This document shows positions 17,885-26,283 of a DNA stretch of 64,000 nucleotides, piece after piece. The stretch comes from VAZQ01 sp963739385 (GTDB lineage: Bacteria; Pseudomonadota; Alphaproteobacteria; Rhizobiales; Xanthobacteraceae): NCBI GenBank assembly GCA_963739385.1, contig CAVUAI010000030.1, forward strand, positions 158,032 to 222,031, read 5' to 3'. The position numbers and the translations under genes were made by a program. The notes beneath the pieces were generated by a model, which was not told the origin of the DNA, searched no databases, and saw nothing but the letters and a program-made list of their open reading frames with translations. Position 1 is the stretch's first letter. Each line of letters opens with the position of its first letter.

Positions 17885-18885
17885 TCCTCCACGACGATCC
17901 CGATATCTTCGACGTCGCGTTTCCAGCTCGCCATTTCGTCCCGCAGCCAGCCCCTGGCATCGTCGAGCGCGGATTGCCGCGGCACGACCATTCCACCGCG
18001 TGCAAAGGCCTCCCGCATCTCGGAAGCGGCCATCGCCTTGACGAAGGCAGCGCGCAGCGTCTCGACGATCTCCGGCGCGACCGCAGAGGCTGCGAAGGCC
18101 GCCACCCATTGCGAGGCCCGAATGCCGGGAAAACCGACCTCCGTGAGGGTGGGAACGTCCGGATGCTGCGGGAGTCGTTGATCCGCGGCGATGGCGAGTG
18201 CACGCACGCGGCCGGCCTGCATCATCCCGATGGGATTGGTGATATTGAACCACGACACGTGGATGTCGCCATTGCCGAGGTCACGGATGATCTCGGCACC
18301 GCCGCCCTTGAATGGAATATGCGTGAGCTCGAGACCGGCGCGCTTGGCGAGAATCTCCGTATTGATTTGTTGATAGCTGCCGATGCCGGCGCTCCCGTAG
18401 CGGACCTTGCCCGGGTGCGCCTTGGCATAGGCAATAAAGTCGGCGAAGGTCTTGGGCGAAGGACTATCGGACGAAAAGTTTGCCGTGGTCGCGAGGAAAA
18501 AGACCGGAACGTCCGCCAGCGGGGTGATGACCTGCACGTCCCGCTCGTAGTCGACCTTCATTTTTTTCGCGAGCAGGACCGGCGTGAGCCCGTTGGTGGA
18601 AATGTTTCCGATCATGACGGTGTGCCCGTCGGGTCGGGCGCGCACCATCTCCTCGATCGCGACGATGCCGGACGCGCCGGGCTTGTTCTCGACGAACACG
18701 CCGCGGCCCAGGCTCTGACGCAACTGCTCGGAGTAAAGACGCGCCACCACGTCGGTCAGCCCGCCGGGCGCATAGGGCACGATGATCCTGATCGGCTTCG
18801 ATGGATAGGGTGCCTGCGCGGCGGCGGGCCCCAGAGCGACGATGCAACATGCATAGATCAGCGAGAGCCGCCCCAAGCGCCGCAT
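17881..18885 (-). CDS. Bug-family (TctC-like) solute-binding protein
   Basis: A 334-residue periplasmic receptor heading the minus-strand operon. Signal peptide residues 1-24 (ending GPAAAQA), then PYPSKPIRIIVPYAPGGLTD, YGSAGIGSYQQINTEILAKR, HIPFKGGGAEIIRDLGNGDI and a second lobe with LPQHPDVPTLTEVGFP. The start at 18885 is supported by GGAGGAAACC; a start 39 bp earlier is in frame but has no signal-peptide advantage. Overlaps the dehydrogenase gene by four bases. Confidence 0.92.
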   Translation of the reverse strand: MRRLGRLSLIYACCIVALGPAAAQAPYPSKPIRIIVPYAPGGLTDVVARLYSEQLRQSLGRGVFVENKPGASGIVAIEEMVRARPDGHTVMIGNISTNGLTPVLLAKKMKVDYERDVQVITPLADVPVFFLATTANFSSDSPSPKTFADFIAYAKAHPGKVRYGSAGIGSYQQINTEILAKRAGLELTHIPFKGGGAEIIRDLGNGDIHVSWFNITNPIGMMQAGRVRALAIAADQRLPQHPDVPTLTEVGFPGIRASQWVAAFAASAVAPEIVETLRAAFVKAMAASEMREAFARGGMVVPRQSALDDARGWLRDEMASWKRDVEDIGIVVEE

Positions 18886-19118
18886 ATGGTTTCCTCCGCC
18901 GGCGCTTATTATTGGCAAGCGCACCCATTATGCGGGGATTGTATGAATGGCGTATGGGATTGCACAAGCCCGCCCTGACAGCGGCGGTCTGCGCTTGCTG
19001 GAAGGTTCTGGCGTGGTGCAGGGCCCGCGGCTGGTCTTGGTGGCGAGTGCGCAGGCCGGGGACCCCTGGAACTCCGGCGGTGGCGCGCCTTGCTTGCGCG
19101 CCGCAAGCGCTTGGTCGT

Positions 19119-19310
19119 TTACTGCGTGGGCAGCGGGGCCATCATGTTGCCTTCCGGCGCCGTGTCGCGAGCTTCGCTTGCACGTCGGCGGCCCCCGACA
19201 TGGTCCTGACGCAGGCATTTGTAGATTGCCGCGGCGAGGAGTACGTGGCCAAGAACCACGATACCCACATAGGCGACGACCAGCGCCATCATGATCAGCT
19301 CGACGGACAT
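19119..19310 (-). CDS. Small single-span membrane protein
   Basis: A 63-residue protein with one strongly hydrophobic helix (about residues 4-30, LIMMALVVAYVGIVVLGHVL) followed by a basic and polar tail (RQDHVGGRRRASEARDTAPE). The ATG at 19310 has GGAG at six bases and overlaps the last 16 bases of the HTH-only LysR gene, so the two are probably translated together. I do not recognise the family. The pairing with a truncated regulator is the only functional hint. Confidence 0.55.
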   Translation of the reverse strand: MSVELIMMALVVAYVGIVVLGHVLLAAAIYKCLRQDHVGGRRRASEARDTAPEGNMMAPLPTQ

Positions 19311-19624
19311 AACGGACTCCTTGCGGATTGCTGCGGCATCGGAGCTTCGGAGTTGGCTGGTTGCACTTGCGCCAGGGCTTGCGCGGCTTCGCGGGCATGA
19401 TCCGCGTTTTGCGCGATCCGGGTCAGATAAGGCTGTACCGCTTGTCCAAGAACCGTGAGCGCGATATGCGGCCGGCGTTGAAAGAGCGCTCCGCCGAGCT
19501 CCCGCTCCAGTGCGATGATTGCGTTGGTAAGGGATGGCTGAGAGATGCCACTGCGTCTGGCCGCGCGCGTGAAATTGCGCTCGTCGCAGAGTGCCAGGAA
19601 GTAGCGAATTTGGTGCATTTGCAT
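19295..19624 (-). CDS. HTH-only LysR-type regulator (109 aa)
   Basis: The protein contains just the LysR winged helix-turn-helix, residues 1-65 (MQMHQIRYFLALCDERNFTR then SGISQPSLTNAIIALEREL), a linker helix to about residue 90 and a short tail. A LysR effector domain would need about 200 more residues; none is found downstream in any frame, so this is either a stable short form or an old truncation. The GAGGTGGAAAA ribosome-binding site and the coupled downstream gene argue that it is expressed. Short LysR forms of this kind occur in Bradyrhizobium-type genomes (recollection, not checked). Confidence 0.75.
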   Translation of the reverse strand: MQMHQIRYFLALCDERNFTRAARRSGISQPSLTNAIIALERELGGALFQRRPHIALTVLGQAVQPYLTRIAQNADHAREAAQALAQVQPANSEAPMPQQSARSPLCPSS

Positions 19625-19830
19625 TTTTCCACCTCGGCGCCTGAATCGCGCTCCACACTTGGCACGTTGCCACTGATGACCGGCTATAACGGTGAGCTAA
19701 GTCACTAACGCGGGGACTTTCGCTGTCGACATCGCACGGGGGGTGCAACATGTGCGTGTTCGGCAGCCCGGCCATCGCGCCCTTGGACGAACTGAGTCCC
19801 GATACCGAGAAATGTCGTGAGCATGCCGAC

Positions 19831-20319
19831 CTAGTCGACGACCGCATGTACCCGGACAACCGAGGTTCGGCGGATGGCGTTGACGCCGCCGCGCAAAGAG
19901 AAACTGAACGAGTCGTTGCCCTTGAAGCCGGGGAGCGGTCGGTAGACGACCCCGGTCCGGGCGCGCGACGTGAGCGTTCCACGTTCGGGCGGCGCATGGA
20001 TCGCAATGTCGTCGACGACGATGTCGCCCGTGCGGACCAGAATCGTGCACGGTGTATTGGCGGGCAAGGTGATCGACACGTCGGCGTCGTGGCCGATTGC
20101 AAGCGGCACAGGCTTGGTACGGCAGTCACGCGAGCCCAGGGCGCTCGCCGAGACCATTGCGGCAACGCAGAACAGCGAAAGTAGGATGAAACACGATGCC
20201 GGCAGTGTGGGGTGGCCCTCGAGCCATCCGGTTGCTTGCGGTCCAAGCTCCCGCCACCGGTGCACCCGCGATGCCGTTTGAGCCGCCGACCGAATTGCCC
20301 GCAGATTCGCTTGTGGCAT
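19831..20319 (-). CDS. Exported or membrane-anchored protein with an Ig-like domain
   Basis: A 162-residue protein: a basic N-terminal stretch, a hydrophobic segment at about residues 38-62 (LPASCFILLSLFCVAAMVSA) that is either a signal anchor or a signal peptide from a later start, then a beta-rich domain with SITLPANTPCTILVRTGDIV and GVVYRPLPGFKGNDSFSFSL, which is the pattern of bacterial Ig-like/cadherin-like modules. The exact start is unsure because no clear ribosome-binding site precedes 20319. A perfect Crp-type site sits 79 bp upstream. Function unknown. Confidence 0.55.
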   Translation of the reverse strand: MPQANLRAIRSAAQTASRVHRWRELGPQATGWLEGHPTLPASCFILLSLFCVAAMVSASALGSRDCRTKPVPLAIGHDADVSITLPANTPCTILVRTGDIVVDDIAIHAPPERGTLTSRARTGVVYRPLPGFKGNDSFSFSLRGGVNAIRRTSVVRVHAVVD

Positions 20320-20397
20320 GTTGTGTCAAGTTTGGAGTTGACGACTCGCTTCCGATGTGACGATCAAAATATTAGGATGAGTTTGAGTGACGATCGT

Positions 20398-20413
20398 GTG
20401 AACCACCTCACAC
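20398..20413. promoter_or_regulatory. Perfect Crp-type operator (TGTGA-N6-TCACA)
   Basis: TGTGAACCACCTCACA matches the full Escherichia coli Crp palindrome. It lies 79 bp upstream of the minus-strand gene ending at 19831 and about 450 bp upstream of the Crp/Fnr gene at 20862. A second perfect copy lies beyond the other end of that regulator gene (21982-21997), which makes chance unlikely. Confidence 0.65.
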
Positions 20414-20861
20414 TTCGGCGGCGGTCGGCGCGCGGTCCTGACTTCGATGACAAGGCACCGGTCTGATAACGGGCGAGATGTTCGCGGCGGCGCGGTAGCC
20501 CGATACTGGAGCCGCCGCTCAAATCCGACGCATGCCCCTCATGGACCGTTGACGGCAGGATCAATCCCAAGCCGCAGTCATGCATGCGCCAGCCCGGCGA
20601 AAACGCAGGCAGGTACGCGATTGGCGCGGGTCGCACCCGTGGCGTGCATCCACCAATTCCTCGCGGTGGCGGGGAAGCCTCGCGTTTTAATGTTGAGTAG
20701 AATGATGCTGCCGCAATACAAAGAGCGTTCGTACTATGTGACTTCAAAGTTATTGTGCCGGACTATGCTGTCTCTATGAAATTGAGCGCCTCGCGCCTGC
20801 AGCGGCGCGCAGACCCGGAACTCGAATCGCCCGATTGATTCGTGGACGAGGAGGCAACACA
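20414..20861. other. Gene-free interval upstream of the Crp/Fnr gene
   Basis: No convincing coding sequence on either strand. The part from about 20690 to 20780 is AT-richer than its surroundings and is the probable promoter region of the Crp/Fnr gene. No terminator or RNA gene was recognised. Confidence 0.4.
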
Positions 20862-21596
20862 ATGTCGATGGCAGGGGGCAAGCCGCCGGCGGAGCGGGTT
20901 CGGGACAGGTTGTCCCTGCTTCGCAACCATCCATTGTTTCAGGACCTCCCACCCGCGGTGATCGAGCATCTCGGGTCCTACATGAAGACGCGCAAGGTGG
21001 GACGGGGCGCCACTATCTTTGCGAAAGGCGATCCTGGCACCGGTCTGATGGGGGTGTTGTCGGGGAGCGTCAAGATCAGCGTCGCCTCGGCAGAGGGCAA
21101 GGACATCGTCCTCAACATTTTTCGTGAGGGAGAGATTTTCGGGGAGATCGCGCTGCTTGACGGCCGCCCGCGCACCGCGGACGCCACCGCCATGTCGGCT
21201 TGCGAGCTCGTCGTCATCGAGCGTCGTGATTTCGTTCCGTTTCTAAGCAGCCATCCCGACGTCACTCTCAAGTTCATTGAGATTCTTTGTTCACGTCTGC
21301 GCCGCACCAGCGAGCAGGTCCAGGATGTGACGTTTCTGAATCTTCCGACCCGATTGGCAAAGGCGCTGCTTGAGCTCACCTCCACCGAAGATGATGCCGC
21401 GCCGCGACGCAAAGTGGCAATTACTCAACGCGAGCTCAGTCAGATTATCGGCAGGTCCCGAGAGAGCACCAACAAACAGTTGCGGGCGTGGTCAAAGCGC
21501 GGATGGATCCGACTTGAGCGAGGAGGTGTCAGTGTGCTGGCGCCGGGCAAGCTTGCCGCAATCGCCGCGGAGGGATCGGAACTCGATGCGTCTTGA
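20862..21596 (+). CDS. Crp/Fnr-family transcriptional regulator
   Basis: A 244-residue regulator with a cyclic-nucleotide-binding-like domain (about residues 25-145; GATIFAKGDPGTGLMGVLSG, EGEIFGEIALLDGRPRTADA) and a C-terminal winged helix (about 165-225; ITQRELSQIIGRSRESTNKQ). The FGEIALLDGRPRTA stretch resembles the cAMP phosphate-binding cassette of Crp, and there are no Fnr-type cysteines, so a nucleotide ligand is more likely than an iron-sulphur cluster. The recognition helix keeps the Arg-Glu pair of Crp (SRES) with Lys in place of the third contact Arg, consistent with TGTGA half-sites. The ATG at 20862 follows GAGGAGGCAAC. Perfect TGTGA-N6-TCACA sites lie on both sides of the gene. 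Confidence 0.9.
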   Translation: MSMAGGKPPAERVRDRLSLLRNHPLFQDLPPAVIEHLGSYMKTRKVGRGATIFAKGDPGTGLMGVLSGSVKISVASAEGKDIVLNIFREGEIFGEIALLDGRPRTADATAMSACELVVIERRDFVPFLSSHPDVTLKFIEILCSRLRRTSEQVQDVTFLNLPTRLAKALLELTSTEDDAAPRRKVAITQRELSQIIGRSRESTNKQLRAWSKRGWIRLERGGVSVLAPGKLAAIAAEGSELDAS

Positions 21597-21694
21597 TCGC
21601 GGCTGGCGAATGCTCGGCGATCGGTCGCGCTGAAGGGGGTTGGAAGAGTACACTGCTGGACGCCGCCGGGGCGCGACGTTGGACACCGGGGCAC

Positions 21695-21922
21695 TCAGGC
21701 TAGCTTGTCGTATTCTGTCCGAACAACTGCTTCGATGATTGCTTCGGCATCCGCGTTCCAGTGCCGTGCTCCGCAGCGGTCGCAGCGACCGACAGGGACC
21801 GTGGCCCGACAGAACACGTATCCTTTGTCGGTCCATTGCCGGAATGCGATTTGCTGGCTGTGTCGAGCGACAAGACCTTTCTTGCAAAAATCGCAATCCT
21901 GGACGTCATGTGGGTCGGACAT
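21695..21922 (-). CDS. Small zinc-ribbon protein (YgiT/MqsA-like N-terminal type)
   Basis: A 75-residue protein with two Cys-x2-Cys knuckles: CDFCKKG near residue 10 and CDRCGARHWNADAEAI near residue 48, spaced as in a zinc ribbon. The second half (GARHWNADAEAIIEAVV) resembles the YgiT/MqsA zinc domain found in toxin-antitoxin antitoxins, but no HTH domain and no neighbouring toxin gene are present. ATG at 21922 is preferred; one at 21964 is also in frame. A perfect Crp-type palindrome is 60 bp upstream. Confidence 0.6.
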   Translation of the reverse strand: MSDPHDVQDCDFCKKGLVARHSQQIAFRQWTDKGYVFCRATVPVGRCDRCGARHWNADAEAIIEAVVRTEYDKLA

Positions 21923-21981
21923 TGGTCCCAACCGACCGTTAATTGTGGAGAGACAGGGTTGCATGATGTTCCGTCGGCAAG

Positions 21982-21997
21982 TGTGAGCTAGTTCACA
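21982..21997. promoter_or_regulatory. Perfect Crp-type operator (TGTGA-N6-TCACA)
   Basis: TGTGAGCTAGTTCACA is a full match to the Crp palindrome. It lies 60 bp upstream of the zinc-ribbon gene (minus strand) and downstream of the Crp/Fnr gene. See the paired site at 20398-20413. Confidence 0.65.
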
Positions 21998-22120
21998 CAA
22001 TGATCTGGATGATTTAGGGGGCCGCAGTAATCGATAGCGGAGGACCGTGGCGGCGCCAGCGCGTCAGGAGAGGACGCATGGCGTAACACCGGTGAATGCA
22101 CATGCGTAACCTTTCAATGG

Positions 22121-22735
22121 CTAGGAGCATGCCCCCACAACGCCTTCAGCTTCGAGCAGTTCCGAAAGTTTCCTGCGCGCGTAGAACATCCGGGTTTTGA
22201 CGGTATTGCCGGGAATACCGACGATCCCGGCCACCTCGTGCACGGATTTTTCGTGATAGTAGACGAGGTCGATGATCTCCCGGTGCTCCTGCGACAGACG
22301 CATCAAACACCTGCGCAGTATCTCGCCGCGATGTTTGATCTCGAAGGCGACTTCCGGATCATCCGCCGGATCGACCATTTCCGCCCCTGCCTCCTCGGAC
22401 GACGGCTCTGAGCGCCGCCGCAATTCGCCAAGCGCCTTATAGCGGGCAATGGCCAGGAGCCAGGTTGTGACAGTGGAGCGCCCCTCGAACCGATTCGCGT
22501 GCCGCCATGCGCTGAGGAACACTTCGCTGGTCAAATCCTCGGCAAGGGCATTATTGCCGACCAACCGCAGGACGTAGCGGTAAATCCGCGTTTGGTGTCG
22601 CGCAAACAGGACCTGCATCGCGAGTCTGTTGCCGGCGGCCACCTTTCCGATCAGTGCCTCATCCGAACTTCGCACTCTGGGCGGCGGGAGCGCCGCCGAA
22701 GCGTAGCGGCTGGACCCGGCAATTTCGTTGCGCAT
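22121..22735 (-). CDS. ECF-type RNA polymerase sigma factor
   Basis: A 204-residue sigma-70 family protein of the extracytoplasmic-function class. Region 2 covers about residues 40-110 (ALAEDLTSEVFLSAWRHANR then STVTTWLLAIARYKAL, core-binding and -10 recognition) and region 4 about 145-195 (LSQEHREIIDLVYYHEKSVH then IPGNTVKTRMFYARRKLSEL, the -35 HTH). Start ATG at 22735 has GGGGAG seven bases upstream; an in-frame GTG/ATG further upstream lacks one. No anti-sigma factor gene is adjacent on either side, which is unusual for the class, so its control is not visible here. Confidence 0.9.
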   Translation of the reverse strand: MRNEIAGSSRYASAALPPPRVRSSDEALIGKVAAGNRLAMQVLFARHQTRIYRYVLRLVGNNALAEDLTSEVFLSAWRHANRFEGRSTVTTWLLAIARYKALGELRRRSEPSSEEAGAEMVDPADDPEVAFEIKHRGEILRRCLMRLSQEHREIIDLVYYHEKSVHEVAGIVGIPGNTVKTRMFYARRKLSELLEAEGVVGACS

Positions 22736-23173
22736 TGGGTAGCTCCCCTGGCTCCGATCTACCAATTTGACTAGACCGGGCGGTCGCTAACCTTCTGTTA
22801 ACCACTTCACACTGGCCGTACTTTTCTCGCCCGCGCTGTGGAAGGCCTGAACAGAAACGCGGTAAGCCGCCTTCTCGGCCACCCTCGCGCTGCCGCGGCG
22901 CTGGTGACGTGGACGGCGCAAGCGTGGTTCTTGGCCCTGCATTGGTAACAAGGAAAGCACGCAAGGTTGGCGCCCTGAGCATACCCCTCTGCTTTCGTTG
23001 AGGCCGCCAATGCGCAAGCGCGGGACGCGCGCCGCCGCGAGGTAGCGCACGCAGGCGGCGAAGCGGCGCCATCGTGCGCGGCCCGCGCCTTTGCGCATGT
23101 CGGCCGCTCGGCCTAGACTGGGCGAACAAACAGTGCTGTCGGACCTGCAATACGGCAGCCGAGGGAGGACAGA
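22736..23173. other. Divergent intergenic region, no gene recognised
   Basis: 438 bp between the sigma-factor gene (minus) and the ABC receptor gene (plus). Frames that stay open here are antisense or GC-driven and show no recognisable protein. No repeat, RNA gene or clear operator was seen; it must hold both promoters. Confidence 0.4.
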
Positions 23174-24391
23174 ATGACGAAATCGCGCGCGCTGACGCGG
23201 CGGATCTCTCGCCGCGGGTTCATGGCCGGCACCGCCGGCGCCGGGGTTGCGCTCGCGTCCAATCTTGCCGCGCCAGGCACCCGGGCGCAGACACGTGCCC
23301 CAATCCGGCTCGGCAACCTCAATTCCTTTACTGGTGCCATCGCTTACGCCGCCGAGAACAACCTCAACGGGATGAGCCTTTATTTCGATAGCATCGGCTG
23401 GACGATCGCGGGCCGCAAGATCGAGATCATCAAAGAGGACGACCAGTTCAATCCGCAGGTCGGATTGCAGAAAGCGAAGAAGCTGGTCGAAAGCGACAAG
23501 GTCGACATGATCGTCGGGGTGCAGGCGAGCAACGTCGCGCTCGCGGTGCTCAACTACGCCAAGCAACAGAAGGCCTTCTACGTCGTTTCCGGCGCCGGCA
23601 CCGACGCTATCACTTGGGATCGTTACCCCTATCTTTTTCGCACGTCGATCTCCGCCTATCAGTTGAGCACCCCGATGGCGAACTGGGTGTATGACAACCT
23701 GGGCAAGGAAATCGTAACTACCGCATCCGACTATGCCGGCGGCCGCGACGTCATCGCGCAATTCAAGGGGCCCTATGTTGCGCGCGGCGGCAAGGTGCTC
23801 AAGGAAATCTGGCCGCCGCTGGGGACCACCGATTTCAGTCCCTACTTGATCGACATCAAGTCGATCAACCCGCCGGTCACCTACGATTTCATGCCGGGTG
23901 CCGACGCCATCCGCTTCATCCAGCAATATCACGAGTTCGGCTTGAAGGAGAAAATGCCACTCACCGGCTTCACGATCATCAATTCGCTCACCATCAGCGC
24001 CCTCGGCAAGACCGCGCTTGGCGTCATTTCCGCCACCACCTATACGGACACCGTCGACAACCCCGAGAGCCGGAAATTCGTCGCCGATTATCAAGCCAAG
24101 TACAAGGCGCTGCCCGATATCTTCTCCGACTACGGTTACGTCGCGGCGCGCGCCGTCCACGAGGCGTTGAAGGCGACCGATGGCGAAACGGCCAACAAGG
24201 ATAAGCTCGCCGAGGCGATGACCAAGGTTCAGTTCAATGCGCCGCGCGGTCCCTTCCGGATGGATCCGGTCGTGCACAATCCCATTCAGGACATCTACAT
24301 CTGTCAGGTGGTGGAGAGCCAAGGAAAGGTCACCAGCAAGGTTCTCGCCACGTTCAAGGACGTGCAGGATCCCGGCAAGAAGATCTACTGA
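23174..24391 (+). CDS. Branched-chain-amino-acid-type ABC transporter substrate-binding protein
   Basis: A 405-residue receptor of the LivJ/HAAT type. The N-terminus carries a twin-arginine-like signal (ISRRGFMAGTAGAGVALAS) ending in TRAQ near residue 40. The mature protein starts APIRLGNLNSFTGAIAYAAE and contains KLVESDKVDMIVGVQASNVA, ETAN and GRDVIAQF segments typical of the two-lobed fold. GGGAGGACAGA precedes the ATG. First gene of a complete transporter operon (24442-27718). Ligand unknown; such systems in this group often import aromatic acids, amides or urea as well as amino acids. Confidence 0.92.
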   Translation: MTKSRALTRRISRRGFMAGTAGAGVALASNLAAPGTRAQTRAPIRLGNLNSFTGAIAYAAENNLNGMSLYFDSIGWTIAGRKIEIIKEDDQFNPQVGLQKAKKLVESDKVDMIVGVQASNVALAVLNYAKQQKAFYVVSGAGTDAITWDRYPYLFRTSISAYQLSTPMANWVYDNLGKEIVTTASDYAGGRDVIAQFKGPYVARGGKVLKEIWPPLGTTDFSPYLIDIKSINPPVTYDFMPGADAIRFIQQYHEFGLKEKMPLTGFTIINSLTISALGKTALGVISATTYTDTVDNPESRKFVADYQAKYKALPDIFSDYGYVAARAVHEALKATDGETANKDKLAEAMTKVQFNAPRGPFRMDPVVHNPIQDIYICQVVESQGKVTSKVLATFKDVQDPGKKIY

Positions 24392-24441
24392 TCGATCATC
24401 CCGGATCGCAGAGCCGCCGATGAGGCCAGGGTGAGCGGCGC

Positions 24442-26283
24442 ATGGAGTTCCTTGCCGCCCAGCTCCTGAACGGGCTTGTCTACGGTGTGCTGCTGTTTCT
24501 GATGGCGGCAGGCCTCTCGCTCATCTTTGGATTGATGAACGTTGTGAGCCTCGCGCATGGCTCCTTCTTCATGCTGGGTGCGTTTTTCGGACTTTCGATC
24601 TTCCAGTTCACGGGGAGCTTCTGGCTCGCACTCGTGCTTGCGCCTGTTCCAGTCGCGCTGCTGGGGATCGCGATGGAGGTGTTGTTCATGCGGCCGCTCT
24701 ACAAGCGCGGCCACATGGACCAGGTCCTGCTGACCTTCGGTTTCACCTTCGTGTTTTTCGACCTGGTGCAATCGGTTTGGGGGCGGGTGATCGTCCGGCT
24801 GCCGGCGCCGGAAATCCTGCAGGGCTCGACCCAGATCGGTCTCGGCGTGTTCTCGACCTATCGGCTGTTCCTGATTGGTCTGGGCTTTGCGATCGCATTG
24901 CTGCTGTGGCTCTTCCTCGAGCGCAGCCGCATCGGCGCCATGGTGCGGGCTGGCGTCGACGACGCCGCCATGGCGGCGGGACTGGGTGGCAACATTCCTG
25001 CGCTGTTCACCGGCATATTCGGTGCCGGCGTGGCGCTCGCCGCGCTTGGCGGCGTGGCCGCTGGTCCCGTGCTCGGACTCTATCCCGGCATGGATACCGA
25101 GATCCTCATCCCGGCTTTCATCGTCATTGTGATCGGCGGCATGGGAAGCCTGCGCGGCGCTTTCATCGGAAGCCTGCTCATCGGCGAGGCCGACACCTTC
25201 GGCAAGGCCTATTTCCCGAGCCTTGCTCTGTTCCTGATCTATCTTGTGATGGCGCTCGTCCTTCTGGTGCGGCCGCAGGGCCTGTTCGGCATCAAATATG
25301 TCGGTGTGACGGCCGCGCCGGCCGTCACCGCCGTGAGCATGCCAGCCACGAAAGAATCGCTGGCGGCAGGGCTCTTGGTGATGGTGGCGATGATCATCTT
25401 CCCTTTTCTGGTCACGGATTACCCGCGCGCGCTGGTCGCCGAGATCTATATCTTCGCGATATTCGCCATGAGCCTCGATCTGCTGCTCGGGTTCACGGGA
25501 TTGATGTCGCTTGGACACGCCGCGTTCTTCGGCCTCGGAGCCTACGCAGTGGCGATCGTCGGGGCCCTGCTGGGCATGAGCGCCTGGCTCGGCCTGCTGG
25601 CCGGTGTGGTCGTCGCCGCCGGTGGTGCGGCGCTGATCGGTTTTTTCTGCGTGCGCACCAGCGGGATTCCGTTCCTCATGCTGACACTTGCCTTCTCGCA
25701 GCTTGTTTTTTCGGTCGCGCTGAAGTGGCGGGACGTCACCGGCGGGTCGGACGGCATGGCGATCGCTGAAAAGCCGGCACTACTCGGCTTCGATCTGTCG
25801 GATTCACTCGCCATGTATTTCATGACCCTGGCGTTTTTCCTGCTGTCCTATTGGGCGCTGCGGCGCCTCCTCAACGCTCCGCTCGGGCACGTTTTCGTCG
25901 GCATTCGCGAGAACGAGTCGCGCATGCTGGCCATCGGCTATCCTACGCGCGCGTACAAGCTCCTGTCGTTCACCATTGCGGGCGGGTTTGCAGGACTGGC
26001 CGGCGGGCTTTATGCGATATTCAACAGCTTCATCTCGCCGGATGCGATCTACTGGACCGCCTCCGGCGACATTCTGATCATGACCATGCTCGGCGGTGCC
26101 GGCACCTTGATCGGGCCGGCAATCGGTGCCGGTGTCTTTCTCCTGATGAAGAACGTCGTGAGTTCCTACAGCGAGCATTGGCTCGCCATCATCGGCGTCA
26201 TCTTCATCTGCTGCGTGCTGTTCTTCCCCGGCGGCATTTGGGGCGCGCTCCGGCAAATCCGGTTACGTGGGCAAAAACCATGA
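24442..26283 (+). CDS. Fused LivH-LivM ABC transporter permease
   Basis: A 613-residue double permease. Residues 1-280 are a LivH-type domain (QLLNGLVYGVLLFLMAAGLS, VVSLAHGSFFMLGAFFGL, EAA-like loop in SLRGAFIGSLLIGEADTFGK) and residues about 300-600 a LivM-type domain (LLLGFTGLMSLGHAAFFGLG, VFVGIRENESRMLAIGYPTR then YKLLSFTIAGGFAGLAGGLY). Usually these are separate genes; here one polypeptide would give the transmembrane dimer in one chain. Starts with ATG 50 bp after the receptor gene. Its stop overlaps the ATPase gene start (ATGA). Confidence 0.93.
   Translation: MEFLAAQLLNGLVYGVLLFLMAAGLSLIFGLMNVVSLAHGSFFMLGAFFGLSIFQFTGSFWLALVLAPVPVALLGIAMEVLFMRPLYKRGHMDQVLLTFGFTFVFFDLVQSVWGRVIVRLPAPEILQGSTQIGLGVFSTYRLFLIGLGFAIALLLWLFLERSRIGAMVRAGVDDAAMAAGLGGNIPALFTGIFGAGVALAALGGVAAGPVLGLYPGMDTEILIPAFIVIVIGGMGSLRGAFIGSLLIGEADTFGKAYFPSLALFLIYLVMALVLLVRPQGLFGIKYVGVTAAPAVTAVSMPATKESLAAGLLVMVAMIIFPFLVTDYPRALVAEIYIFAIFAMSLDLLLGFTGLMSLGHAAFFGLGAYAVAIVGALLGMSAWLGLLAGVVVAAGGAALIGFFCVRTSGIPFLMLTLAFSQLVFSVALKWRDVTGGSDGMAIAEKPALLGFDLSDSLAMYFMTLAFFLLSYWALRRLLNAPLGHVFVGIRENESRMLAIGYPTRAYKLLSFTIAGGFAGLAGGLYAIFNSFISPDAIYWTASGDILIMTMLGGAGTLIGPAIGAGVFLLMKNVVSSYSEHWLAIIGVIFICCVLFFPGGIWGALRQIRLRGQKP

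Noticed and set aside
19697..20050. Minus-strand frame overlapping the Ig-like protein gene
   Set aside because: Out of frame with the beta-rich exported protein; His/Arg-rich and without a ribosome-binding site.
22787..24322. 511-codon minus-strand frame opposite the ABC receptor
   Set aside because: Antisense of a well-supported receptor gene; no recognisable domain.
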